Assembly: GCF_037392515.1 (NCBI RefSeq)
Contig: NC_090281.1
Location: 46,290,645-46,354,644, forward strand
DNA from: Haliotis asinina
Taxonomy: Eukaryota; Mollusca; Gastropoda; Lepetellida; Haliotidae
Direction: 5' to 3'
Length of the DNA stretch: 64,000 bases
Of this stretch, positions 1 through 10,236 are shown piece after piece. The notes beneath the pieces are model-generated. The model ran no database searches. It was not told the DNA's origin and was given only the letters and a program-made list of their open reading frames with translations. The position numbers were made by a program, and so were the translations under genes. The stretch's first letter is position 1, and the number at the start of each line of letters is the position of its first letter.

Positions 1-244
1 AAATAAGTTTATAACAGTCGACAAGAAGAGTTCCAAATAAGCAAATATGTTTTAATGCGATTGTCTTTTCATGGGAGTGGGGCAGAACTGAGGTCATGTT
101 TAGTTTTTTTAACTACTGAGGTGAACGAAAGAAAGTTATGAATGGAATAATATAACTTTGTTTTGCCCCGTGAACAAACTAGAAATGTGTTTTGCGATGG
201 TAATGTATTTGCTATTGGTATCATAACAATCAGCATCACATCAT

Positions 245-437
245 CATGATATGATATTTAGTACGGGTATCACGATATATAGTATGGGTATCGTGATAAT
301 TAGTACGGGGTATCGTGACAATTAGTACGGGTACCATGATAAATGTAAGCGTATCGTGATATTTGCTACAGGGGTCTTGATAATTAGTACGGGATATCGT
401 GATATATTTAGTACGGGTATTGTGATAATTAGTACGG
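245..437. repeat. Imperfect tandem repeat, about 20-30 bp unit
   Basis: A degenerate motif close to TTAGTACGGGTATCGTGATA recurs about seven times with spacing of 20-30 bp. The units have diverged, so the array looks old. No coding role is apparent. Confidence 0.7.
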
Positions 438-770
438 TTATAGTGGTTGTTTTTTCAACGTAGTGACGTTGTGATAACGTTTGTAATGCTTTTTATAAAA
501 TCCAATTTCAGATTATTTTTGTAAATTGCATTAACAGACAAGCAAAGTGTCACTCTTCCCGCTCGTTCAAAGCCTTGTCGAGGATTTTTTCTAGCTTATT
601 AAAAATGTTTGATGTACATTAACGGACACGAATATCCACATAAATAATTTTATTGTTGTCCTGAAAGAATAAAGTACTGACACTATCCGCATCACCAAAT
701 GCCTTAAACAAAAACATTCATCGAAACAAGTTTGCTGAAAATATATGAATGATATGTTTTATTATTTAAT

Positions 771-810
771 TACCTGTATATGGCCATAATTACCTGTATA
801 TGGCCATAAT
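771..810. repeat. Perfect 2 x 20-bp direct duplication
   Basis: The 20-bp unit at 771-790 is repeated without change at 791-810. It is a small local duplication and nothing more can be said. Confidence 0.85.
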
Positions 811-1711
811 TATTATGCGTATGGTTAATGCTCAATAAAAACGTATACAAAGTATAAGTGGTCGGATAGTGTATCAAAGTAGCGCTGATAGACAAGCTAT
901 GTTGGCTAAGTATTGCTTTTTAAAAGCTGTCAGTGAAATCAAAAGCGATTATATCAGATATATATTTTTATATTGTTGAAATTGTTGGTTTCTTTATGTT
1001 TTGATATTGAACATACTATAAATGCCATAGGTAATCATACCAGCCGATATCAATATATTTTAAGTATGGATAAAAACACAAGATCAAACTAAAACTCAAA
1101 GCTCCAGTTTATTAAACTGAATTATTCCAAAAGGCAATAACATGGTGACGAATCGCAGATGAAGTTTATCCAATTTTGTGGGCCATGTGGCTTGGTGATG
1201 AAAGCACACACCAGATAATCAAAGAAGGGGATTTTCATGCCGCTTCAACTAATCAACTTCGAATTTGCACCATTAAAGATTCGTGGTTAGGGCCCTGGCA
1301 ATTATTTCATAGTGAAAAATGTAAAGTTCGATGTAAACGGTCTAATTTCTTAGATATTTATTATCTATAACATGCAGCCTATTCACTCCAAACCGAAATA
1401 TCATTGTAACTGGTTCAGTATTTTTCTGGGTCGACTTTTATAATGCATTGTAGGAAGCCGGAGTTACCTCCCTTATATTCGTATTTCCGTCGTGCCGTTC
1501 CGGTGCCGTCGGTTCACTGTAGAAAATTCTGTTAAATACAGCGTCTAAAGACAGTTGCAGCAGTTGAAGTCTTCAGAGGTATAAAGTCAAGACACAGGAA
1601 GAAGAAATTCACATCAGAGAACATGAGGTTTAACACGAGTCTGAAATATACTCCTTAGAAAAGTAGGGGAACTTCATAATTATAATTTACGATTGAAAAC
1701 ATTGGGATATA

Positions 1712-3008
1712 TAGTCTGGTTCATAATTATTGAGAATTTTTCTTCTTACTTTGAGCTATCCTAACACCTCAACTGATTCACTGATACTTAAAACTAAGTA
1801 AAGGTATAAGGGAGGTAACTCATCTTGGCCTACTGAGTATAGTACAATTAGAGTTACCTCCCCTGAATTTGTAGCAGACGTCATTTTCCTCAGCACTGTC
1901 AACAATGTCTGCTGAAGATAAAAGAAGGTTGATTTTTGAGTTGTGTAATCAAGGAATTGATGACGTAAATACATTGGCAGAGAGAACAGGAACTCCTCTT
2001 TCTACTGTGTATAGGATTAGGAAGAATTTTAAAGAGGGAAAGGATTTTGGGCACCAGAAAGGAGCAGGGAGACACAGAAAATTGGACTTCTCAGATCGCG
2101 TCCGACTGGGAATTTTAGCGTCTAAAAAGCAAAGGGCAAGCATCTCCAACATCAGGTATGAAATGATAGAAAGGGGATCAACAGTTGTATCAAAATCTAC
2201 AGTTAGAAGAAATTTGATTGATCTTGGATGGGCGAAAAAGACTGGAATTCCTTCTCCTCTCATGAAACAAGAACATAAAGACAGGCGTGTTGAGTGGTGT
2301 TTGGCACATGAAAACTTTGACTGGGAAAATGTGATTTTTACTGATGAAAGCTCAATATGGGTATATCCCAATAATGTGAAAATATGGACAAAGTCTGCGT
2401 CAGCACCGTTGTATCGACGACCTAAATACAGCCCAAAGTTTCATCTATGGGGAGGAATATCCTTATTAGGAACGACCCCGCTGTGTGTGTTTGGGGGAAA
2501 TCTGACAAGTCAACGCTACACTAACATATTAGATAATTTTCTCCTTCCAAGTGCACATGTGTTTTATGGAAATGACTGGATTTTGCAGCAACATAGTGAT
2601 CCTAAACACACCGCAAAACATGCCAAGCAGTGGTTTCAGGAGAAAAATGTGACTGCATTACCATTTCCTGCATATAGTCCTGACTTAAATCCCATTGAGA
2701 ACATTTGGGGGATGATGAAGGAATATGTGAATCAAAAGGGGTTGACAAAAATTGAAGACATGAAGAGAGAAGTGGTCCGATACTGGGACAGCATAACTCA
2801 CGAGACACTAACCTCTCTGATAGGAAGTATACCTACCCGTCTTAGACTGTGCCGTGAAGCTCAAGGAGACTTGATAAAATATTAAATTGTTACCTACACA
2901 ACATGAAAAGGTCAGTTCACTTTCACAATACATTCAATTTTATCTGATTTGTTCTCGTTAAATAATATGAAATGCTTTAGCTATTCTCAATAATTTTGAA
3001 CCATACTG
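1712..3008 (+). mobile_element. Tc1/mariner-superfamily DNA transposon, complete ends
   Basis: The element is 1,297 bp, flanked by TA dinucleotides (1710-1711 and 3009-3010), the target-site duplication of the superfamily. Its ends form inverted repeats of roughly 30 bp: the left begins TAGTCTGGTTCATAATTATT and the right, read on the minus strand, begins CAGTATGGTTCAAAATTATT. One open transposase frame fills the middle. The first base and a few others differ between the two ends, so the copy is somewhat aged although it looks structurally whole. Confidence 0.88.
1905..2885 (+). CDS. Tc1-like transposase, open frame but one catalytic Asp replaced
   Basis: The 326-residue product has the Tc1 family layout: an N-terminal helix-turn-helix region (residues about 1-120, with LAERTGTPLSTVYRIRKNF as first recognition helix) and a DDE catalytic core. 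Visible core motifs are FTDESS (Asp147), the SDPKHTAK region and YSPDLNPIENIW (Glu265). The family normally reads DNDPKH with the first Asp catalytic, 34 residues before the Glu. Here that position (230, exactly 34 residues before Glu265) is His, codon CAT, where GAT would encode Asp. Family knowledge therefore predicts an inactive enzyme despite the open frame. The ATG at 1905 gives the usual family length. Confidence 0.88.
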   Translation: MSAEDKRRLIFELCNQGIDDVNTLAERTGTPLSTVYRIRKNFKEGKDFGHQKGAGRHRKLDFSDRVRLGILASKKQRASISNIRYEMIERGSTVVSKSTVRRNLIDLGWAKKTGIPSPLMKQEHKDRRVEWCLAHENFDWENVIFTDESSIWVYPNNVKIWTKSASAPLYRRPKYSPKFHLWGGISLLGTTPLCVFGGNLTSQRYTNILDNFLLPSAHVFYGNDWILQQHSDPKHTAKHAKQWFQEKNVTALPFPAYSPDLNPIENIWGMMKEYVNQKGLTKIEDMKREVVRYWDSITHETLTSLIGSIPTRLRLCREAQGDLIKY

Positions 3009-3128
3009 TATATCGGGGTCGGTCAATGACGATATGAATCTTTTGAGAGTGCTTCACTACTTGCACTTCCTTATGACCATGGTTGTTTGTACGGTGGTTC
3101 TAGTGTGTTCTAGTGGTTCATGTGTCAC

Positions 3129-3317
3129 TATGCTTGTCGTAAGAGGCGACTAACGGGATAGGGTGGTCAGGTTCGCTGACTTGGTTGACACATGTCATCG
3201 GTTCCCAATAGAGCTGATCGATATTCAAGCTGTTAGTCACTGGAGTGTTTAGTCCAGTCCGCCCCCTCTATCGCTGGAATATTGCTGAGTGCGGCGTAAA
3301 ACTAAACTCACTCACTC
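3129..3317 (+). mobile_element. SINE, type II head with shared tail
   Basis: The head reads ATGCTTGTCGTAAGAGGCGA, then ACTAACGGGAT. The 3' end is the shared tail CTGGAATATTGCTGAGTGCG, then GCGTAAAACTAAAC and an ACTC run. I use 'type II' for this head and 'type I' for the clearly tRNA-like head found elsewhere in the window. Confidence 0.8.
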
Positions 3318-3319
3318 TT

Positions 3320-3812
3320 GAAAGATGATTGGCGTATAACGTGAAATGTGCATGTGTACGATTTGCATTTTCAAACCTCAAAACGCCTTGAAACAAACAC
3401 TAACAACTGTGATGCAAGATGATTGTCACAATTTATGGTGATGATTTATCGACCCTCTTATAAACCTTCAAAGTCAAGAGTGACACCAATGCATGTGTAT
3501 GGGGCTACTGCGCTGCGGACATGCAGCCCAAGTGTTGTGTATAGGAGTGATGATCAAGTGAAATAATGGTGATGTCGAAGATGATGTCGGTCTTTGAAAT
3601 CTTTGTTAACGCTCATATTTCCTATCCAAATTGAAGTTTAGGCAATATTTGGAAATTATACGTAAACAATATATGTAATCGAAATTTTTAGAGCTTTTTG
3701 TCATTTATTTGAGTCAGAATCTAAAAGCGATTAAAGAACTGAGTCGCTAACCTCTGAGCTAACAAGTAAGAAAACAATGCACCGTTATAATATCACTAAC
3801 AATGAATTCAAG
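3320..3812. other. No feature seen between SINEs
   Basis: Unique-looking AT-rich sequence. I see no exon, RNA gene or repeat in it. Confidence 0.4.
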
Positions 3813-3814
3813 AA

Positions 3815-3930
3815 ATTGAGTGAGTGTGTGTGGTTTCACACCGCTTATAGCAATATTCCAGCAATATCACGGAGTGGGGGCACAAGAAATTGGCTACACA
3901 CATTGTACCAATGAGGGGAATACGGGCTGT
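3815..3930 (-). mobile_element. SINE type I fragment (tail half)
   Basis: The GAGTGAGTGTG start, GCAATATTCCAGCAATATCA core and the ACATTGTACC block match the type I SINE in reverse orientation. The tRNA-like head is missing or has diverged beyond recognition. Confidence 0.65.
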
Positions 3931-4076
3931 TTATATCACCTGAAAATGTATCTATTTAAACATAAAAATGTTCCTATACTACTGTAACTCTCACTCATAT
4001 GGACCAGTGAACTTTCACGCAGTTTTCCTTTGACTTGACTTTAGCTTTGGATTGTGTATAGATATGTCTTCCTGGG

Positions 4077-4233
4077 CGAGTGAGTATGGTTTTACGCAGC
4101 ATTTAGCAATATTCCAGCAACATCACGATGGGGAACACAAGAAATGGATTTCGCACATTTTACGTATGTAGAGATTCGAACCCGGGTCTGTGGTGTGAAA
4201 AAGCTTTAACCACAAGGCTACTCCAGAGCCCCA
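4077..4233 (-). mobile_element. SINE type I, tRNA-derived head
   Basis: Nearly full copy. On the minus strand it starts with a tRNA-like head (GTAGCCTTGTGGTTAAAGCT, A-box-like) and a B-box (GGGTTCGAATCTC), and ends in the shared GCTGGAATATTGCT tail. Confidence 0.82.
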
Positions 4234-4802
4234 AATCTTTCATACAGTTAATATGACAAAACAAGACAGATGTGAAGTTCTTTAACGTCTTTTCTCTATT
4301 ATGCGATTATTTTCCAGAAAACAATGTAAATATTTTGATTGTGTCTTACGAATCACAAACATTGTCATTGTGTTGCATATTTACTATATGTATACAGACC
4401 CGCCTATTCACCGTTGGTTGTATACATGTGTGAACTTGCTCTTGTCACTGCATTGCTGTCACACACTGACTCACTCACTCCCCCAACCACCCATACTCAC
4501 TCTCGTACAAGTACACAATTGTATTTTCTTCGAGCAGCCGTCTTTTACGATTTGCAGTCCGATTAAAAGGCCGTCAACCGACTTGATATGCCCTGACAGG
4601 GTTCCAACATATGACGTTTCACATGTTTAAACACTCCCATGTCCATAGATAGCATGTCTAAACACAGCTGTTTCTAGTTTCTTTCGGCATATATTTTGGG
4701 TTATAACGATTAAAGGCGAGTGTGCTCTTCTCGCGATTTCGATGTGTATGCTACTACTTATTATAACTGACCGTTCGTGTCATTTAATACAATAGATTCA
4801 AC

Positions 4803-4945
4803 GGTAAGTGAGTATAGTTTTACGCCGCTTTCAGCAATTATTCCAGCAATATCACGATAGAGGACACCAGAAATGCGCTTCACACATTTTACCCATTTCC
4901 TGACTCGAACCCGGGTCTTCAGCGTGACGAGCAAACGCACCAGAT
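4803..4945 (-). mobile_element. SINE type I
   Basis: Shared tail at the left (TTTTACGCCGCTTTCAGC) and B-box GGGTTCGAGTC on the minus strand. The extreme head has diverged. It lies about 100 bp left of a Tc1-like element. Confidence 0.78.
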
Positions 4946-5047
4946 GCGACGGATAAAAATACCTTTAACTGTATATCCTGGTTTAAGGTGGTCCGATTTT
5001 GCTTGTTTCTGATGAAGGACGGATTTTAAGTTGAACGGTGAAATATA

Positions 5048-6774
5048 CTGAAGAGCAAAAGAAACGCAACGCAACCTTTTGTAAACAAGTCTCTGTAAAG
5101 TGGACCCAATAGCCAAATATATTTTTGATGTCTTGACTTTCTGTGCAATTTTAGAATGTTTTAACTGGTAACAACTCATGGAACATGGTGTGCAAAAATC
5201 AAGAATAGGAACACTCCCTGAACCCGTCACAGTCTTATGACAATGCAGGCATCTTTTTAGTTTTGGAATCTACTCGATTTCTGTGAGAAAACGAATAATA
5301 CAGATTAAGGAAACATAATTTTTGTGTTCTGTGTTATGGTAGCTCTGTAGCCTACGATACACTTATTATCATAAATGATTACAAAACAACGAACACTATG
5401 TATAGATGAAACAATACAAATAAATGCCATGGAAAAGTAACGAAGTGTAGCATTATTAGGGTTCACTATAGTGTGATTACGTTACCAAGGTCAAGACGGC
5501 TGAGAAACACAACCTAGCAATGCATTGATTTAACATTAGCTGGATTTGCTATAGTATATATGTATTGTATTATTAATAGGTTTCAGTTGTATATAAAAAG
5601 AATGTATTGTAGCTACCAAGTGGGCACATCACATCGTGCGTATTACATCACTATGGAATCCGAGAAGGGACATCGTCGCGTTGTCGCACTGTCGCGTTGT
5701 CGCCCTCTCAAAAACAAGCAAAATGAGGCAAAAATTAACCAAAGCGCGACAATGCGACAAAGCGACATTTCGCCTGTTTGTCGCGATGCCGCGTGTCGCG
5801 TTTCGAATAACATTTTCTCTGTTCCTCCAAAGTGCGACACGCGACATAGCGACACTATTCAAGGTCAAAATATGTCGCGTTGTCGCATTGTCGCCCTATC
5901 TAAGATATGTAAGAATTCAATAAAACGCGACATGCGACAACGCGACAATGTCCCTTCTCGGATTCCATACATCACAGAGATTACATTTACGTGTATTGAG
6001 TATCACAGACTCTCTTTCTGCATCATCTGCCACGTATTACTGCGATATGTTGCATTCTCTTGTGGCACTTGCCTCGCTATTGTCGGGTATATTCAGCATG
6101 TTATGCTGTATATACATAGGTCATGTAGATTACATCCGTAAAAAACTACAAGGTATAAACTCTAAATATGTTTTTATTCTAAAGGCACCTGGAGTAATCG
6201 TTTAGCTTTAACACATGTTCCTAATACTTCTTTTGCCATTTCACATGGTTTTAAGAATTTTAACATTAATTTGCGTGTTCTAGATATTGTTAATTCAACA
6301 GAAACGTAGATTACACATATACACGAGACAATGTATAAATGGTAATCTATTTTTTTTTAAATGCATTTAAACACAGAACTTTGTTTTCTGTTGAGAGAAC
6401 AACATTATAGAATATGTATAAATGCTACTTCAACAACGTTTTCAGGATTGTCTATCTTGGGTTACATTGTACAGACGGGTACCCCGTCTGGCGAAAAGCG
6501 TTTTGGAATAAAATCAGTCCATATGAACATCTGTGGATAATCAGGTAAGCATGAAGGCGTGCCATTTAACTTTGTTTGCGATGCCTCACCGACGATATTT
6601 AAACATATTTTCAAATACAAATCCCAACTCCCGAGGCTACAGTTTAAGTGCAACAGCAATAATGATAAATGCTTTACAGAGAATTGGTGAAAGTTTTTAG
6701 ACAGAATACATAAACACGAACGCTCACTTTCATGAGATTTTTTTTTCGAAACATGCGTTTCTTTTGCTGTTCAG
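5048..6774. mobile_element. Degraded Tc1/mariner-like element with a nested insertion
   Basis: The ends are inverted repeats (CTGAAGAGCAAAAGAAACGC on the left; CTGAACAGCAAAAGAAACGC read from the right) flanked by TA at 5046-5047 and 6775-6776. The span is 1,727 bp, but about 324 bp is a later foldback insertion (5653-5968 plus its target duplication), leaving about 1.4 kb, a normal Tc1 length. I could not recognise transposase motifs inside, so it is either heavily decayed or non-autonomous. A short MITE at 61594-61711 shares its ends and subterminal sequence. Confidence 0.75.
5653..5968. mobile_element. GTCGC-rich foldback (inverted-repeat) element
   Basis: Both ends carry the same inverted sequence of about 43 bp, starting ATGGAATCCGAGAAGGGACA and continuing into GTCGCGTTGTCGC motifs. 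The interior has more GTCGC/GCGAC motifs in both orientations. The flanks ACATCACT (5645-5652) and ACATCACA (5969-5976) look like an 8-bp target-site duplication with one mismatch, which would suit a hAT- or P-like mobiliser. There is no credible coding frame; open frames here are by-products of the short repeats. Confidence 0.8.
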
Positions 6775-6779
6775 TATAG

Positions 6780-7615
6780 TTTAACCGGAATGAATATACC
6801 CTGCCATTACTTCGTTATCCATTAGTTTAAAAGTATACTTCTAATTCACGTTGTTCTGCTTCAGAGTAGGTCTATGTTGTCATGATACTTTAGTTTGTGT
6901 TTTTTGTGGGCATTCTCAAGAAAGTTACTCGGGAAGGTCCTGGTTAGAATACTGGTCTTCACTAACCCATGCTTGTCCTAAAGATCACACATACTCTCGG
7001 GGGTTCAAAAAATAATAATCATTTATTGGCCTCGGTATTAATAAAACCTCGTCATTAAATCTACTCATTTCGACATTTAAGGACCTTAAATCGACCTTTC
7101 TTGATACCGGTGCACAATTCCATCCAGCGAATGAAATTTCAACCAATCAGAGAGGCGCGACTCAGTGACGTAATGTGAGGTCTGCCTAAGCGGGGGGCTG
7201 TAGAATTCATGAACATCTCCATGATCATCCTTTTTATTACCATAGTTAAAAATACATGCAAAGCATCATGGGGGTATTTTTCAAAATAATTTCGCATTTC
7301 AGGCTATGGCTTGAAAAAGTCACAAATCCAGCAATTATGCATAGATAAACTATTTACTTCATACTGACAGACATTATGATGGAAAGAATATACATAGATT
7401 TCGTAATTGTTGTACATTATTAGTGTCAAATAAGACTGACATTTTAATATGATAGTTAGGATTATTTAAAAAGTAATTCTTTAAATATATATTTCGGGAG
7501 CAGTAAATTTATTACATTGAAATAAGTAATTAAAGGCACAATGGATAAAATCGTTTTGTGTTTTTTGGGAAAATTTTCCCAGCGACCTGTTTCAATGGGT
7601 AATTTATGGTTGACA
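6780..7615. other. No feature seen
   Basis: AT-rich sequence with no recognisable exon, RNA gene or repeat family. Confidence 0.4.
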
Positions 7616-7619
7616 GTTT

Positions 7620-8290
7620 TAAATTTGAAAAAATATTACTAGTTTACATTCCAGTAAAGAAATATCATAATGAGATGTCATACATTCACAGAAAACAGCT
7701 TTAGGGGAAGATGTTGTAGTGTTATTAAGCAATTGAAGCGATTGATCTGAAATTCTAAGTTGGACGGCATTTTTGAAATATGAGAAGGAGACTATATCTT
7801 GAGATTGCCATGTATTGGACACACCAATATTGTCTAGTATGGTTTTAATGTAGTTCATCCATTTATGGTTGTGGTTGTATTTTTTTTAATTTGTTAATGA
7901 TGTTTGATATAATTCTGTTAGCGTAGAATTCCATTTCCCATGTTCAGCACCAGAAACACAACATGCGCAGATTCATTTTATCAACAAGAAGTGATCTCCC
8001 TGTTTCACGATACAACACATATGTTGGGGTACTGCGTCTTAAGTTTATAGTATTTAAAAAATTAAGTTTGAATTTTTTCAGTTGCTTTTACGTTTTCAAA
8101 TCCCCATATTTCGCTCCCATACAGCAAAATAGGGCAGGTAGTACAATGAAATAAATGGCGTTTACATTCTATGGACATGTCAATACTTCTTAACCGCTTG
8201 TACAACAGATGCAGTGCTTTATTGGTCTGGGTAATATTAGACTTTCTATTTGCATAGAAACGATTGTTACTAAAACACCTCCGATGTATT
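7620..8290 (-). mobile_element. LINE fragment, end of the reverse-transcriptase ORF
   Basis: On the minus strand the broken translation includes KALHLLYKRLRSI, then CPILLYGSEIWGFENV, and later a stretch from WMNYIKTILDNIGVSNTW. This matches the region after the RT domain of CR1/L2/Jockey-like non-LTR retrotransposons, where the P-LLYGSEIWG motif is typical. Stops lie in the RT frame after KIQT and around the HFLLIK segment. The upstream RT domain and 5' parts are missing, so this is a 5'-truncated, decayed copy. Confidence 0.68.
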
Positions 8291-8294
8291 TACA

Positions 8295-9585
8295 TTAGTT
8301 CACCAGCTCGATGCTATCTTGTCCAGTCATAAGATTAAAATTTCCTTTCAGGCTCCGGAGATAAATTATCTTGCTTACAGATTTGTCCAAACCTGAAGTC
8401 GTGACAGTTCTTTATGTTTTTAAAATGTACTTTCATTTTATCTAGTCTCCTGCTTTGCCTAGGTTCCGAGTTACAACATGTTTTCATACACGATTCTGTC
8501 AAAATCGCTTGTTGTCATAATGGTTATAAACCATTATGTTACAAGCGGTGTCATGCAAAATCCTTTTGGTCATGATTCAAAAACATATTTAACTGTGAGT
8601 AGTAAGTAGTTTTGAATTCTTACTTGATACAAACTCACCATAATCTAAATGATTCTCAAACTGACTTCAGGCCGTGACGCCACGATTTTGGCGGTGGCGT
8701 CCTGTCGCGAAGAGAATCCAGTCCGAGAATAAATGCTATTTAGGATTATTTTCACCAAGTTACAAAATCTATACTACTTTCTACCGGTAGTAAGATACGT
8801 ATTTGATTGATGAACAATGTTATTTTGCATCTCACTGTGCATAACATAAAAAAAATCACTCTTGGAAGCGAGGTGTTTTACTTACATTTATTATTGTCAC
8901 TTCGACCACAACTTCGCATCCTTGGGAGAAACCGTTATGTTGCAAGTTGTATCATGCAAAATACTTTTGGTCATCAATCATTTACTACAACTAGTAAGTA
9001 GTTTTGATTTCTTTAACTCAATGAAAACTAGCTAAAGTAGATATGTTAGTGAACGGTATGTATCTTAGCTAGATGAAAAGAAATCTTAACAGCATCTTCT
9101 ATCTTGGAAGCGAGGTAGGAGTCGAACCATCCGATTGAACATTGTGTTATACTACAGGTTTCTATAACGCTTGCTTAGCACTCACAAACAAAACTCTTTT
9201 TGCACGAGCTGCGGGGTCCGATGGAGATCTGTGCATGGCAGCACCATCACCCGACCCTGGGAGCAATTAACGGCAACGCAAACGATTCGGCATGTCTTTG
9301 TGACACCGAGAAATCAGCAAACTGACGACTTTCTTACTCATACTCTATACAACTAACTGAAAATCCTTCCTCACATGATGTCAAGATGGTTCGCTGCAGT
9401 GATCTAGTGACAGAGTTACCTAACCTGCCCGTGGTTTCGTTGGACGGACAGATTGAAGCAGACGACTTTTTGGCAACTTGTAATCGATAGTTATTAAGTA
9501 ACCACATGTTTTTAAAGGATAAATTTGGTGTTCCGCTTAAGACTAACCTCAAGTAAAAACAAACAAACAAAATATTCGTTCTTTG
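8295..9585. other. No gene seen; contains a diverged direct duplication
   Basis: Segments 8525-8625 and 8930-9020 resemble each other (both contain ATCATGCAAAATA/TCATGCAAAATC, TTTTGGTCAT and AGTAAGTAGTTTTGA). They are an old local duplication or two fragments of an unnamed repeat. I see no coding exon. Confidence 0.45.
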
Positions 9586-9587
9586 AA

Positions 9588-9768
9588 AGGCGACTAACGG
9601 GATCGGGTGGTCAGACTTGCTGACTTGGTTGGCACATGTCATCAGTTCCCAATAGCGCAGATCGATGGTCATGCTGTTGATCACTGGATTGTCTGGTGCA
9701 GATTCGATTATTTACACGCTGCTGCAATCTGGCTTCAATATTACTGAGTGCGGCGGAAACCCTAACTA
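9588..9768 (+). mobile_element. SINE type II
   Basis: GGCGACTAACGGGATCGGGT head, GATTATTTACACGCTGC middle and ATTACTGAGTGCGGCG tail. Slightly diverged full-length copy. Confidence 0.78.
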
Positions 9769-9769
9769 T

Positions 9770-10105
9770 GTATGTATGTGAGAGAGTGTGTGTGTGAGAG
9801 AGAGGTGTGTGGGGGGGGAGAGAGAGAGAGGGCGTATATGAGAGAAAGTGTGTTTGAGAGAGTGGAGCGAGCGTGTGGTGTGTATGACAGAGAAAGTGTG
9901 TGTGTGTGTGAAAAAGTGTGAGAAAGTGTGTGTGGTAGAGAGAGAGTGGTGTGTATGAGAGAGAGAAAGAGTGCGAGAGTGCGCGTGGCGTATGTGTGTG
10001 AGAAAGTGTGGTGTGTATGAGAGAGAGAAAGCGTGTGTGAGAGAGAGAAAGCGCTCGCATGTCTGTGAGATAGTATGAGACCAAGCGTGCGTGCGTGCGT
10101 GCATG
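9770..10105. repeat. GT/GA simple-sequence tract
   Basis: Long degenerate GTGT/GAGA low-complexity tract. It yields Ser/His/Thr-rich open frames on the minus strand that are composition artefacts. It lies just beyond the stop codon of gene A and may be in its 3' untranslated region. Confidence 0.85.
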
Positions 10106-10236
10106 TGAGACTAGGGAAGGCAAGAGTCGATTCGACCAGTCGTGCTCTGAACAAACATATATCAGACTTGCAAGATATATAGCAACGAACCGCAATGATG
10201 GGATTGTTTACTGCCACACATCAAGCAACTACAGAT

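Larger units (their letters stand above)
1..1704. other. No gene seen; AT-rich flank
   Basis: I see no convincing coding exon here on either strand. The open frames are short and lack family features. The stretch holds an imperfect tandem array (245-437), a perfect 20-bp direct duplication (771-810) and otherwise unremarkable AT-rich sequence up to the left end of the Tc1-like element. Confidence 0.5.

Noticed and set aside
1949-2371. 140-residue minus-strand frame
   Set aside because: Antisense shadow of the Tc1-like transposase.
5560-6141. 193-residue plus-strand frame rich in Arg and Ser
   Set aside because: It spans the GTCGC-rich foldback element and its flanks; composition only.
9611-10217. 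Ser/His/Thr-rich minus-strand frames
   Set aside because: Translation of a GT/GA simple-sequence tract plus a SINE.
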